Below, piece after piece: positions 21,677-33,600 of a stretch of 64,000 nt of DNA (positions are counted from its first letter, which is position 1; every line of letters starts with the position of its first letter). The position numbers were made by a program, and so were the translations under genes. This DNA is from Datnioides undecimradiatus. Taxonomy: Eukaryota; Chordata; Actinopteri; Lobotiformes; Datnioididae. The notes under the pieces were generated by a model, which was not told the DNA's origin, ran no database searches, and saw nothing but the letters and a program-made list of their open reading frames with translations. Where the stretch lies: NCBI GenBank assembly GCA_008933995.1, contig WARS01000645.1, forward strand, positions 620,001-684,000, in the 5' to 3' direction.

Positions 21677-24600
21677 AGGCAGCTTGAGCCAGTCATACGT
21701 GTGGTTCAACATGCATGCTCTAAACAATCCTGCTCTACAATCCTCTTAGGCTCAGGTCCAACTTGACGTACATCTGCAGCGATCTAATGAAATGTATTTT
21801 GCCTTAATGCTCTCAATGTAAAGCCAAGGAGGAATGACCATGCACCGCAATGTGAGGATTACAAGATCACTCCATTTGAGCTAAAAGGAAGGAGAGTGGG
21901 TGCATTCAGAACAAAAGAGATCAAAACAAAGCACAGCATCAAAGCTCCAGCCAAATAATTCAGTTTAATGTAGCTGTCAGCTCTGCTTTCTTGGCTTTTA
22001 ATCAGAGGTCAGACATCTGGCCTTGGGGCTTTCATGTAATTGCTCTGCTTTTCTGAAATGGACAATAGCATCAAATCTATAAATTTGATCCAATCCTCAG
22101 TGATTAACTAAATGAGCTCTGTTGTTAATCTATGAAATAGGGATCCATTAGAGGAGATCACTCACCATCTTGATAGGTTATAAACCTCTGATGCATGTTG
22201 GTATATACATGGGAGGTCACTGACACTCTGCCAGCCTGAGTGTATTAGACCCTCTCCCTCAATTTACACGCTTTAATTTGGATGACACGTCGTATGGCTG
22301 CATCTATTGTTGAAGCACACAGATGTCAGCAGATGATCACAATGATTAACGACTATAATGGGATCATTTATTGTGTCATGTATGTGACTCTACAGTATCA
22401 TACACATAACAAGCTGTGCGTTATTTCATGGGAAAATACTATCTTTTGAGGCATTGCATATTTTTTAACTGTTCCAGTTTAGATTAATGAGATAGAGTCA
22501 CAACCCGTCTGGTGTCAAAATAGAATAAAATGCATAATTTTCTTTCTTTTTGCGCAGATGATGAATCCTAATGACTTTTAATTTAACTCCACTGTATGTT
22601 TGTTGTCACAGAAATCATGCTGATGTTTAATTTTAAATCCTCTACCTCCTGTTTTTCCTAGTACCTCAAGGGTCAGTCCTTGGCCTGTTGCTATTCTACA
22701 TTTATATGTTACCTTTAGATCTAATTTCTCATAAGGCAATGTCCAGATCAATTTCTTGTCTGACCGAAACAAGCCAGCAGAATTTGTCAAAATACAATTC
22801 TGTCTGACAGACGTTTAAAACAGATTCCCTCTAAAAAAAATTCTTCAACTTTTTACTTAAAACTGTTCGTTATTATGTTGTTACATGTTTAAATTGTGAT
22901 TTCAGATGAAAAGTAGTTTTTTGACTGCAGGTAACAGCACAATATAGAAAGATTTGACACTAGTAGAAGAAAGTGTGAAAATGGTTTTTATATAAGAAAT
23001 AATTGAAAAATTAGGCAAAATATTTTTTGGGTGGTTGGTTAATGTAAATACGATGTTCTGAAAATGTTAGACATAATTTTAATTTGTAGCTTAGATTGTT
23101 TCACATTAGCAACATGTCAAAGATATAAAGGCAAGAGGTAGGTAGGAATAGTTAATTAGTGGCCTGTAATGAGTTTCACTGTGGGCTTTTCCTCTGCCTG
23201 AGCTCTGTTATATGCTGCTTGAATGCAGCACATAATACCATGCAGCATTAATCAATGTCCAGTAATGTTTGGTACAGTGTGCTGTTTGCATTGTCTGTTG
23301 CTGAAGCACTGTTGTACTTGTTTTGAGCAGTCCCTGAGGCAATGTATGCAGTACAGTCAGAGTCAAGCTTAGTGTTTATGTGCTTTATAATTATCTTAAA
23401 CACACCCAAAATTCTCAGCTGCTTACCTGTTCTTGTTTAAGGAAGAACAATACCCCAGCTGAGGTCTAAAAGCAGTGGAAAAGAATTTTAATTATGTCTG
23501 CAGGCTTAAAGGTAAGATAAAATAAATGAAAGCATGTTCTGTATGAAAATGTCATCATCAATTTACAGCACATGCATGAGAAATTCACTCAGCATACAGA
23601 ATAATCAGACAGAGCGTGAAATTACCTATTTTTTCAATTACATATGTCTAATGGTGGAGTGGAAAGTAGTGTGGAGTGCACTGACAGGGTCGTGGCAGAT
23701 GATTTAGATACATGTTCACACAGTGCCAGGGACTCTGCACCGAGAGCAGAGCCAATTCAAATATAGCACAGACTCTTGGGAAAAAGTTTCCTTGAAAAAC
23801 ATGATTAATAGCAGGCCAGCGTGTTTCAGTGGGGCTTCATGGCGTGACTAATGCAAACAGGTTTTCTTAGGCAACAGAGTAACCTTTGCTCAGCTGGCAC
23901 ATACAGAAATCACATTTTTATTTCAGCTCCTATTTGACCCTATGAAGAAAAAGTCTCAGAATATGTGTTTCGAGCAGACATACTATCAAAACCTTCTTTT
24001 CTATATGACAGCATGTTGGACAGACAGCATCAAATCATGCTGTAATAATACACAAAACATTATCTAACAACATTTCATTTATGTGAGTAGAAATTGTATC
24101 AGGTTGTTGCATCAGCAGGAGAGAGCTGGCTGTGTAAATGTGAGGCAGCTCTTTATACAAACAGTGATATAACACTGAACAAATACTGAGAGTATCACAA
24201 TGTGTAGCAACACCATGACAGTTCTGAGAACTGTTGGCTAATTTTGGTTCACATGTATTGAGGAAGATCCCTGTTGAACTGCAGCCTTACCTGGAACATA
24301 TACATTACCCCAGAGGACATATACATGCAGGCCTATAGCAGACCACTATATAGTGGACTGCAGTTACTGTTCACATTACTTTCTTTTGTAGAAAATTAAA
24401 TTAAAAAGAGTCTACAGCCATAGTATCAGCTCTGGGAGGCTATATTTAGGCACAGCGCTCCTCGCTAAAGATTCGCCAAATGTATTGATTTTACAACAAA
24501 TCTTGTCTTTAAAACCGCTACCTTTTTCTCAGCATCTGCTAAAATTGACCTGAATTAATCAATTAGGCATCAAATCCCCATTTGCTAACAGGTTTATGAG

Positions 24601-24699
24601 GGTAAATGCAGTGACTTCAACGTGTGGCCAAACTGGACAACTCAACAACACCTGCTGTTTTACAGTCTAAAGCCATCAGTGCTACTATGCATGACAGCC

Positions 24700-24930
24700 T
24701 TGAACATAATGCTCATGTCTACATGCTAACATACTAACCAGCTTAGTTAGCGTGTTAGCATGCCAACATGCAACTGAATGACACAAAATGCAAAGAAATG
24801 TCTTGTTTTGCAGGTGTTCATTTGGTCACAAACCAAATAAGACAAATTAAATTTTTGTCCTGAAGATGTCACTAGATGAAAAGTCAGATTATTGTATAGA
24901 TTAAAAGTCAAACAGGTGAATATGAATGTA
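24700..24930. repeat. Fragment of percomorph 'tagcatgctaacatg' repeat
   Basis: Contains gttagcatgccaacatg, then tttggtcacaaaccaaat, gacaaattaaatttttg and gtcactagatgaaaagtcag in the order seen in this family. Assignment from memory. Confidence 0.65.
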
Positions 24931-26788
24931 TGAATCAAAGCAGTTAGGATTCCCGGTGATGGACCAACTGAGCAACAGATGCCATGTGCCATGACACTAC
25001 TTAAAATGCTGCTATTGCCTTGGTTAGCTTTCTAGACAATCTGCTGAAAACAGAAATGCCTTTACTGCACGAAACTGCAACGGTCTTTACTTTGCAAGTA
25101 CTATGGAGACCGTGTGTATTGCAGCGCAAAGATTTAAGCTCTCTCAGAATGAGGCCTGTTATTGGCTCTTATCTGTTCGCCTGACAACAGGAAGTAATCG
25201 GGGTCATGGGAAATATGGTCCTGATTTTGACAAATATGAATGCCCGATAACTGTCAGATCTCTTCCTAAACACTGAGGGGTAAGATCATTGGAAAGCCTT
25301 TGCGTGAGTGCTTGTATCACTGGCACTCTTTGGAGCTGTATCACAAGGACGTTTGACTCATGACTTCGAAGTCCTTATTTAGAAACGTCTCAGTGTGAAA
25401 TTTGATCTTAGCATAGTGTAGAAATCCAGGTCAACAGTTATTTCTAAATGGAAAACTCCCAGCTCTGTGCCAGCCAACATCTTGTGTCTCATCATTCCTT
25501 GTTGCATTCCTCAATGTCAAACAAAATGTTCCTACATCCTAAACCTTCAACAGCTGAAAGTGTCAAGCTTCTCTGAACAGGTTGATCTAGGCATTAATAC
25601 TCAGAAACTACTGCTGCGACAAGACGAAATCTTCAATCTCGGCCCAACTGCTCTCTAGGAGGATCGGATGTGAGGGTCCAAAATGTACCCATTAAGATGA
25701 GCTGCAAACAAACAGCACAGAGGGTACAGGGAGGACTCCGAGGTGGCTGCACATCAAGACGAATGATTGATCAGAGGACATGAGGTAGAGTCTGATCACT
25801 GGGTCACCTGCCTGATGTTGAAACTCTCCGATGACCTTATACTTGCTTGCAAGCCAAATGCAACACAAAGTAGGACATGGAGATCAGTCATATTTCATCA
25901 AAATTAGGCCTCATTTAAACTCGTGATTTTAAAATTGGCAAGTCTTCAAACCCCAAAGTCTGCCCTTATTAAAGGTGGTGAGGTGGTGTGACGGAACCAA
26001 CGTGAGTTTCACTTTAAATCTGGAACAGTTTACTTAAGTGGTGGATTTGATGACAATGGTAGAGAGATACTGAGTTTGTTAACCTTGTGTGGTTTGAACA
26101 AATGCTCCAAAGGACTCCAGTTGCAAAAGATAAAAGCTAAACTTTGGAACGGTGAAGAGATCCTGGTATAGAGATATTAGACTGTATCCAAGCAATAAGA
26201 CTGTCTAAATATGAGTGCTAATTATTGATTAATGCTTAGTACTTGTCAAAATGTTGCATGTCAACATGAAGACTAAAGGCCTTCCTGTGGTTTTTAAAAC
26301 CAATAAAGATGACAAACTTTTTTTTTTTTACATTTAAACTAGTTATTTTTCTGGGATCAGGCCTGTTGTTATAACACATACATTCAAATCTTATGCAATT
26401 TAATACCTTTTGCATCTACTTGAAACATGTGCCTTTACTGTGCCTTTCCAATAAATTAGCTATAAGTCCTTTTCAGTCTATAAATATTCAGACTGTCTGC
26501 TTATTTTGTTTATACTAACATTAAAATACACCTTTATTTTATATTTATTATTTGTCACATTTCTGTTTTATTGTGTTTTAAATATGAGTTCATTATCACA
26601 AGAAAAATATTCGAGACCTCTGTTGTGGAATAAAGATGTGAAATGCTTCAAAAGACATGGAGATTCATGTAATAACTAATTTTGATACCTTCCATCATTT
26701 CATCACTCTAACTGTAAACTTTAGGTTGCAACAGACAATCACATTCATGCATACTGTCATACATTTCCCACAACACAGAGAGTAACCA

Positions 26789-26802
26789 CTGCCATCTGCT
26801 GG
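26789..26802 (-). promoter_or_regulatory. CTCF-like binding site (candidate)
   Basis: The minus-strand reading is CCAGCAGATGGCAG, which fits the CTCF core consensus CCASYAGRKGGCRS at every position. It lies just past the inferred tnc poly(A) sites, between two convergent genes. Sequence match only; occupancy is not shown. Confidence 0.45.
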
Positions 26803-26855
26803 GGTAAAGGTGGAAATCATTTCAACTTCCAGGATAAAAAGAGCTCACACACACT

Positions 26856-27490
26856 TTTATTAAACTAATGTTTTTATTGGTATTGAAGTTTGCAGAGCAT
26901 CAGATTTGTTTTTCTATCAAAATAAGTAAAGCAACATTTAAATATGAACTCAATGGTATTAGTGGCCTCCAAAGGCGATGGGTCTATTGTTGCTGTACAG
27001 TAAATATGTAACACATTAAATTCATCTTTGTGTCGATAACTGGACAAACTGAACTAATTTAACAGTGAGTTAACTTCCCTTTACTTTAGGGGGCATGGCG
27101 CCTTCTGATTATGTGCCTTTGACATGTTATTGATTCAGTGGATCCATTCACACAATTTTACAATTAATTCTGCTACAATTGTGATTGTTTGGTTTCAATA
27201 ACACTTGTATTGTATGTTCATTCATACTCCTCAAATGCACCTCTACCTTCTTTTCAGAAACACAATCACACATACAACAGTGCCAATGGCGACACGAAAA
27301 CAGCTGATTGTTTGAGTCTTTGGTGTAATGTTACCAGGTTCATTTCTCACAGGTAGAACTGCATGATTCAGTGTGATTGTCTTTGTTTGAGTGGATTTTA
27401 TGAATGAATGGCTTGAGGATGGGGGAGCATGAGGAGTTCAAGACTGATGCCAGGGCATGGAGGGAAGGGGGTGGAGATGAGTACACGAGT
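26856..27490 (-). other. tnc: Probable tnc 3' UTR
   Basis: Follows the tnc stop codon (27493-27491 on the minus strand). Minus-strand AATAAA hexamers occur at 26873-26878 and 26856-26861. No coding features. The boundary is inferred from these signals alone. Confidence 0.5.
26873..26878 (-). terminator. tnc: Candidate tnc poly(A) signal AATAAA
   Basis: Reads TTTATT on the + strand, about 610 bases past the stop codon. A second hexamer follows at 26856-26861. Confidence 0.45.
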
Positions 27491-27601
27491 CTACGATCGT
27501 TTTTTTCGGCTCTCAAAATTTCTGAAGTTGGCCGGCCGAATCTTCATCTCTGCAAACTCAATCGAGTGTTCGTGGCCCTTCCAGTGGAACCAGTTGATCC
27601 C
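27491..27601 (-). CDS. tnc: tnc last coding exon, end of FReD
   Basis: Acceptor gtgttctgtttccacag. Encodes [20 protein letters not shown] and [16 protein letters not shown], then TAG at 27493-27491. Matches the human TNC C-terminus closely, including a basic tail. Confidence 0.96.
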   Translation of the reverse strand, partial: GINWFHWKGHEHSIEFAEMKIRPANFRNFESRKKRS

Positions 27602-30600
27602 CTGTGGAAACAGAACACAAATCATGGAAAATATTGAGATATCTAACACATACTTTTTCAGAATTTGAGGAACATTTGCTAAAGATCACACACATGTTGA
27701 AAATATTATGTGAAAGGTTACAACTAGAACTAGGATATAAAATCCCTATTAGTTGTACTTTATCTTTGTAATATCTTTAAGGAAAGCTTTACAGGAAGCA
27801 ACAGAGTTTTGATTAAAATAATATAAGCAAGTAAAAAAGCTGTTTTTCTAAGACTTGCATACAATAGTCCTGACTGTCAAAACTGACAAATATCTAAATA
27901 CAAGAATCAAACTGGGGAAAAGGGGAAAACTGACATTATTAAATGCAAAATAGTTGCAAATTAAAACATTAACAGACTGTGTAAAAGTTTTTTGTATGTT
28001 TGTTTGTTACTATTTAATGTTGCAAATCATCTTTGAGTAAAAATTCAAAATTCCAGATGAAATATGTGAAAACTGCACACACCTTACTGTGACTGTTGTC
28101 ACCGTATTTCCCCATGAGGTTGACACGATGGCAGTTCTTATACCAAAAGGCTCCTTTGTAGGACAAGGCGCAGTTGGTGACAGCGATATCGTTATCATTG
28201 TCATAGGTGGAGAAGGGCCGACCCTGGTGGTAGGTCATGGAGTCCCCTGGTAAAGACATTTGACAGTAAAGCTCAGAAAACAAAGCTTATGGGTTCATGC
28301 GTGTGAATCTGTGAGCTCATTAAATAAGACAGTACTATTACATTAAGTAAACCTGACTTTTCTTCAAGCAGTCGTCTTTTTTATGGATATGGATTTATAT
28401 GCTAATTCTCTCACTGAGAGTTGAGAAGAATGACACCACACTCGCATTTGTGTGCTTAGTATAAAGCTACAGCCAGCAGACAATTAGCTTAGCATAGCTT
28501 AGCACAGTACACCTGGAAACAGGGTGAGCCGCTAACACAGCTCCAAGCCCCTAAAGCATTCAAATCACCACTTCATGTCCTGTTTATTGAATACATAAGC
28601 AGAATTCGAAAAATGAAATGCCTACATGTCTATTTCAAAATGCAATTTGGCGAAATACAACATGCCATTTGGCAAACCAGCTTTTACATCAGGATTACTA
28701 CTACTAGTCTATAATTCTACAGACATACATGACTTGAACTTTCAAGAATCATAAACGTATACACTGATGGAATTTGTTACAATTTACCATTAAGAGCTTT
28801 GAACTTAAAGAGCTCCAGGTCCAGATGGCAACTTGATGAGGTAAAGAAAGCAGGACTGTGATCTCTGTAGAATGTAGATCCAAAATATTGAAACTAATCC
28901 TTTAAAGTAATACCTACCTGCTGTTCCACTATAAGCTCCTATGTAGATTTTATAGCGTGTTCTTGGTTCTGCAATTGTCAGCTTGTCGTATTGAGCGTAC
29001 ACCGATTCCCCGTTATCCCTCAAGTCCACTCGCAGCTCATAATGGCCAGAATTTGTGATTTTATGGAGGTTGGAGAGACCTGTAATCGTTTAATGTGTGT
29101 AAGTTGGGAAGGCACCGTTTAAAGAGAGAGAAAAAGAGGCAAAGTGAATACGTGTAGAAGACGAGTGCTCCTACCCAGCCAGAACTCATCATTCATGTTG
29201 CCGAAGCCAGCAGTGTAGTTCTTCCAGTTCCTGTAGAATTCCAGCTTTCCATTCTGGCGTCTGAGGAAAACCTGAAGACGACTGACTTTCATGAGTGTCA
29301 CAACAGCTTCACAATAATCATAACAAGCACTGCCACTGCCTGAGGTCACTGCAGTGCTTTCTATCATTGGAAAAACAGGTGCTGCATTACTTTTATAACC
29401 GTATCCTATTCTCTGTGAAATATGGTTTCAAAGCTGCGTTTAATTGGATTCCAGCAGGTTGATTTACTCACCATCCATCCTCCGCCATCTGTGGTCATGT
29501 CACAGTAAACCTGGATGGGCTGGCTCTCCTCTCCTCCCACGTAGATGGTGTACAGACCAGAGGTCGTCTCCCCATTCAGTAAAATCTGAGCACAGTCCTT
29601 AGGGCGTCTGTACAACTGTCCAACTAGAAGCACATATTAAAAAGAAATCATCTCAGACGACACAGTTGCTTGATCTTCATCTGTTATATAAAAAAAGCCG
29701 ATAGAGTATACAGTATCGTGTGAGAGTGAGGACCTTGGAAAGCAAATATGGTTTTGAAAAACGAAAGAAAGGGGAAAATAAAATCCATCGGGACCGGCTC
29801 AGACAGAATGAAAAATAAGCACAGGTGATCTAACAGCAGTATCACATTAACTGAAAGGAATTTGCATTAGAAGAAGTAATATCTTTCTAATGTGCATCTG
29901 GACTGTGGTGTAAGCCATCACCAACCAGATCATTTACTGCTAAAAAGAACCTGCAAGTGTAGTAAATTGTAGGTGACACATTCAATTGATTAAAAACAAA
30001 CAAAACAAAGAAAAGGTATGTGCTCGCATGTGTTTTTCTACTTACTGGTAGTGAAGACGGTGTTGACGTGACGACTGCTCAGGGCTCCAGCGTTGGCCTG
30101 CAGTCTCACGCTGTATTCTGTAGAGCCAGTCAGCTGGGCCATGTTGTAAGAGGACGCTGTCGGGCTGAGCACTACTTTCTGAATCCAGGCACACAAACAT
30201 ATACAACACAAAGTGAGACCTTAATGGCGGTTTGAATTAAAATCATGCATATTACTGCAGAACTATGAATTACTAGTCATTATTCTATTCTAGCCAAACT
30301 AAATCAAAACAGTGTAAAACAGATGATTTGGTAGTTTCTACCACTGAAAAGTTACTCTTTAAAAATAAAACTCTGATGTCAGTTAGTCCTTGAATGCACC
30401 AAAAAATGATGATGAATGATGATGTGATGAACAACAGGAATGTTAAGGCAGTCTCAGTTTTTTGGGTTAATACAGGAAACAAGAAACAGACATTGAACTG
30501 ATGTGCAGATGTTCATACCCTGATTATACCATCAGCAGAGGAGAAGGTGAGCGTGTAACCAGTGACTGCAGCCTGCGGAGGTTTCCATGTGAGTGTCGCA

Positions 30601-33600
30601 CTGTCAGTTTGAATGTTGATGGCTTTCAGATCACGAGGAGGGTCCACATCTGAAAATACAATGCCACATTGTTGATTTATTATTCATTCAATGAACTGCA
30701 GCCACAAAATAAACAATAATCACTGAACATTTTGCAGCAGGTTGTCTCTCAAAGCCTACCAGTGGTGAATTCAGTAACAGCAGAGTCACTCTTCTGAGCT
30801 TCTTTTGTAGCATGTACTCCTACTGTGTAGTGTGTTCCTGGAGCCAGCGAGCCCATCTCAAACTCCACAGTGTTCCCAGAAACATGCTCCACCATGGGGG
30901 ACACTGTAAGACGAGGCACACCCACATCAATAAATCAAAGCACACAATCAAAGTCACTCAAACAGGCCTTTGATAGTTTGTGGAAGCAAAGCAGGGGTAA
31001 CTGACAGAAATATCACATTTAAAAAACAAACTAAGTCTGGTTCTGGCCTAAATTAAGGGCTAATGCAGATGAAGGCAAACACTGTAAACAGAAACCCACC
31101 TGAATCAGCACTGTAGGTAATCACATAGCCATCGACGGTGGCCACAGACGGTTGCCACAGCAATAGGGCTGATGTGTCAGTAACATTAACTGCAGTAAGA
31201 CCCTGAGGTCTGTCCAAAGCTGAAGGACACAAACAGGAACAGAGCTTCAGTTCAATTTTCTATGAACTCCAACATCATGGCGAGTCAGGAGGACTGACAC
31301 AGAGGTTATGAGTGTTGTATAAGAGAAGAAGAAAAAAAGCCAACCTGTGGTTACTGTGTCTGTGCTGGGGTCACTTTCTTCAAGACCCTTCACAGAGCTC
31401 ACAGTCACTTGGTACTTTTTGCCAGGAATCATGTTGAGCAGCAAAGCCTCAAACACACTGCCGTCCACAGTCACCATCATCGGGCTTCCTGTGGACCATG
31501 GAGAACAAAATATGAGTCATGAATTAAAAAACACACATACTGGACAAAGTGATCATGAAGGTGACGTCAGATGCATTTTTCATATCTGAATTCTACCATC
31601 AGACCTGACCTATATAACCATTTGATGTTTGTCAAGTTATTTCAGTGTGGAACAAAGACAATCAAACCAACACTATGATCACTAGAGTCATGCCCCTAGT
31701 GAAGCTGAAATTAAATTATTTACCAAATTATCAACCCACTAAAGCTATACTAAACAATGCATCTCTGTTCAAATGTAAATATAAGTAATTAATGAATGTA
31801 GCCAACAGTAACACATAAGAACATTTAACAACCCTATTTGAGCTCTTACCTCCTTCAAAGGGCACATAGGTGATTCGATAGTTATCCACTGGGGTGCGAG
31901 GCATGGACCAGTGAACTACAGCTGAGGAGTCAGTCACTTCAGAGAAGTGAAGTCCCTTTGGAGTGCTCAGTCCTAGCAGAGTGCAAATAGATATGCGCAG
32001 ACAGGAAAGCAGAAAAAAAGAGTGAATCAAAGTGAAGAAAATATGACATAACATTAAAAGAAAAAAGAAAACTATGAACTCAGAGGATCCAAAGTGAACT
32101 GCAGAAGTAATGTTTCCCGAAAGGCCATTTTCCATTAGAGTCAGATATGGAATTAAGCCTGAACCAGACAAATAAAGATGATTAGTGGGACTGTGGGTTC
32201 AGTTCTTCGACAGCAGACGTCAGAAAGTTTAGTAGTTAGTGTAAAACTGCACACACTGCTCAGTGTTTTTCATATACCTGTCTGAGCAACCCCTGTAATA
32301 GGTTGGGAGCGTTGGTCCAACGTGACACCGTAAAGCTCGATTTCATACTCAGTGCCACTCATAAGTCCAGTTAAAACCTTGGTTCGTTCATCGCCACGGA
32401 CGCTGTACTCTTGAGGATGGGCTAATCTTTTGCTGTCTCTTATTTTGATCACAAATCTGTCAAATATGTCTTCATCAGAAGTCCACGACAGACGGAAACT
32501 GTCGGATGTGATGTCGGAGACAAAGAGATGCTCCACCTCCGGCTCAGCCTCTGGTTAGACAATAGAAACATAGCGTTGCAGAAGGTTTGGTCTTTTCCCA
32601 GCAATATTCATCAACTTCTGAGACATGGCCAAAGACATCAGGAAGAAGTCAGCAGTCAGGCAAGAAGGTTTCCAGGTGGCAGACAGAGTTAGATTCCAGC
32701 GTAAAAGCCTCTTTGTCCGCCACCTCTGATCTGCCATGCTCAGGCGTCCGTTAGTGTAAATCAGTCCAAATCACAGCACACAGGATACAAAGAGGTAAGT
32801 TTGGGTGAATTAAAAGATAGGGAGCCTTTCGTATATTTTTATTTTTGTCAGTCGACACGTTTATTCTGCAATAAAAAGCTCCAACGAAACTGTTGGACGG
32901 ATTTCAGCAAACATGTCTTCAAGGCCATTGTTGATGCAATCAGTGCATTCAAAGATTATGAAACAAATGAGATCAACTGACATTTCATGCTCAGAATGTC
33001 TTGTTGATTTATTAGTGTTTTCCTCCATCTGAAATTTTGTTTTATTCAGTGGTCTAGAGTTTGAGCCAGATCAACCAACCAGCATGGTGAGAGGAACTTT
33101 TAAAAATGATGTCCAAAGACATCATATAATATTTGTATTGTACGTCCTCTGTCAACTGTGGTCAGAAATCTGCAGGAAAACACATTTTAAAATATGAAAA
33201 CAAACAAATATGCTTGCTCATATTTTGGAGGTAAGAAGAAAGAGACGGGAGCTCCACTTCTCTTCCTCCCGGAGACGAAGCTGCATACCAAGAAAAACGT
33301 TTAAAACAAAAGAAAAGTGAGATCATTCTGGAAAAGAGTGGTGTTATAAATCTGAGTTAGGGTTAGGTTACAATACTGAGCTGAAGCCTCGCCATTTGCA
33401 CATGGAACATAATTTGTTAATACTAATTTTGTTCAATGATACCTTAAGAAAACTTCCTATAATTTTAAATTATTATACAAAAAACACAAATATAACAGGA
33501 TTACTCCATTGTTATACATACCATGTTGGAACAGCGAAACTTCAGAATTAGATCATAAAGATTAATGATCATTTTTGTACAGTAGTTGCAACCAAAATAG

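Larger units (their letters stand above)
14311..26850. other. Intergenic region between the convergent 3' ends of pik3r1 and tnc
   Basis: No exon, RNA gene or open frame with family resemblance was found on either strand in 12.5 kb. It contains fragments of dispersed repeats (about 14545-14745, 19316-19345, 24700-24930), a foldback element (20917-21352), a dispersed repeat copy (21464-21676), a CTCF-like site (26789-26802) and several stretches of balanced composition, such as 18760-18960 and 22000-22170, that could be conserved non-coding DNA. Confidence 0.65.
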
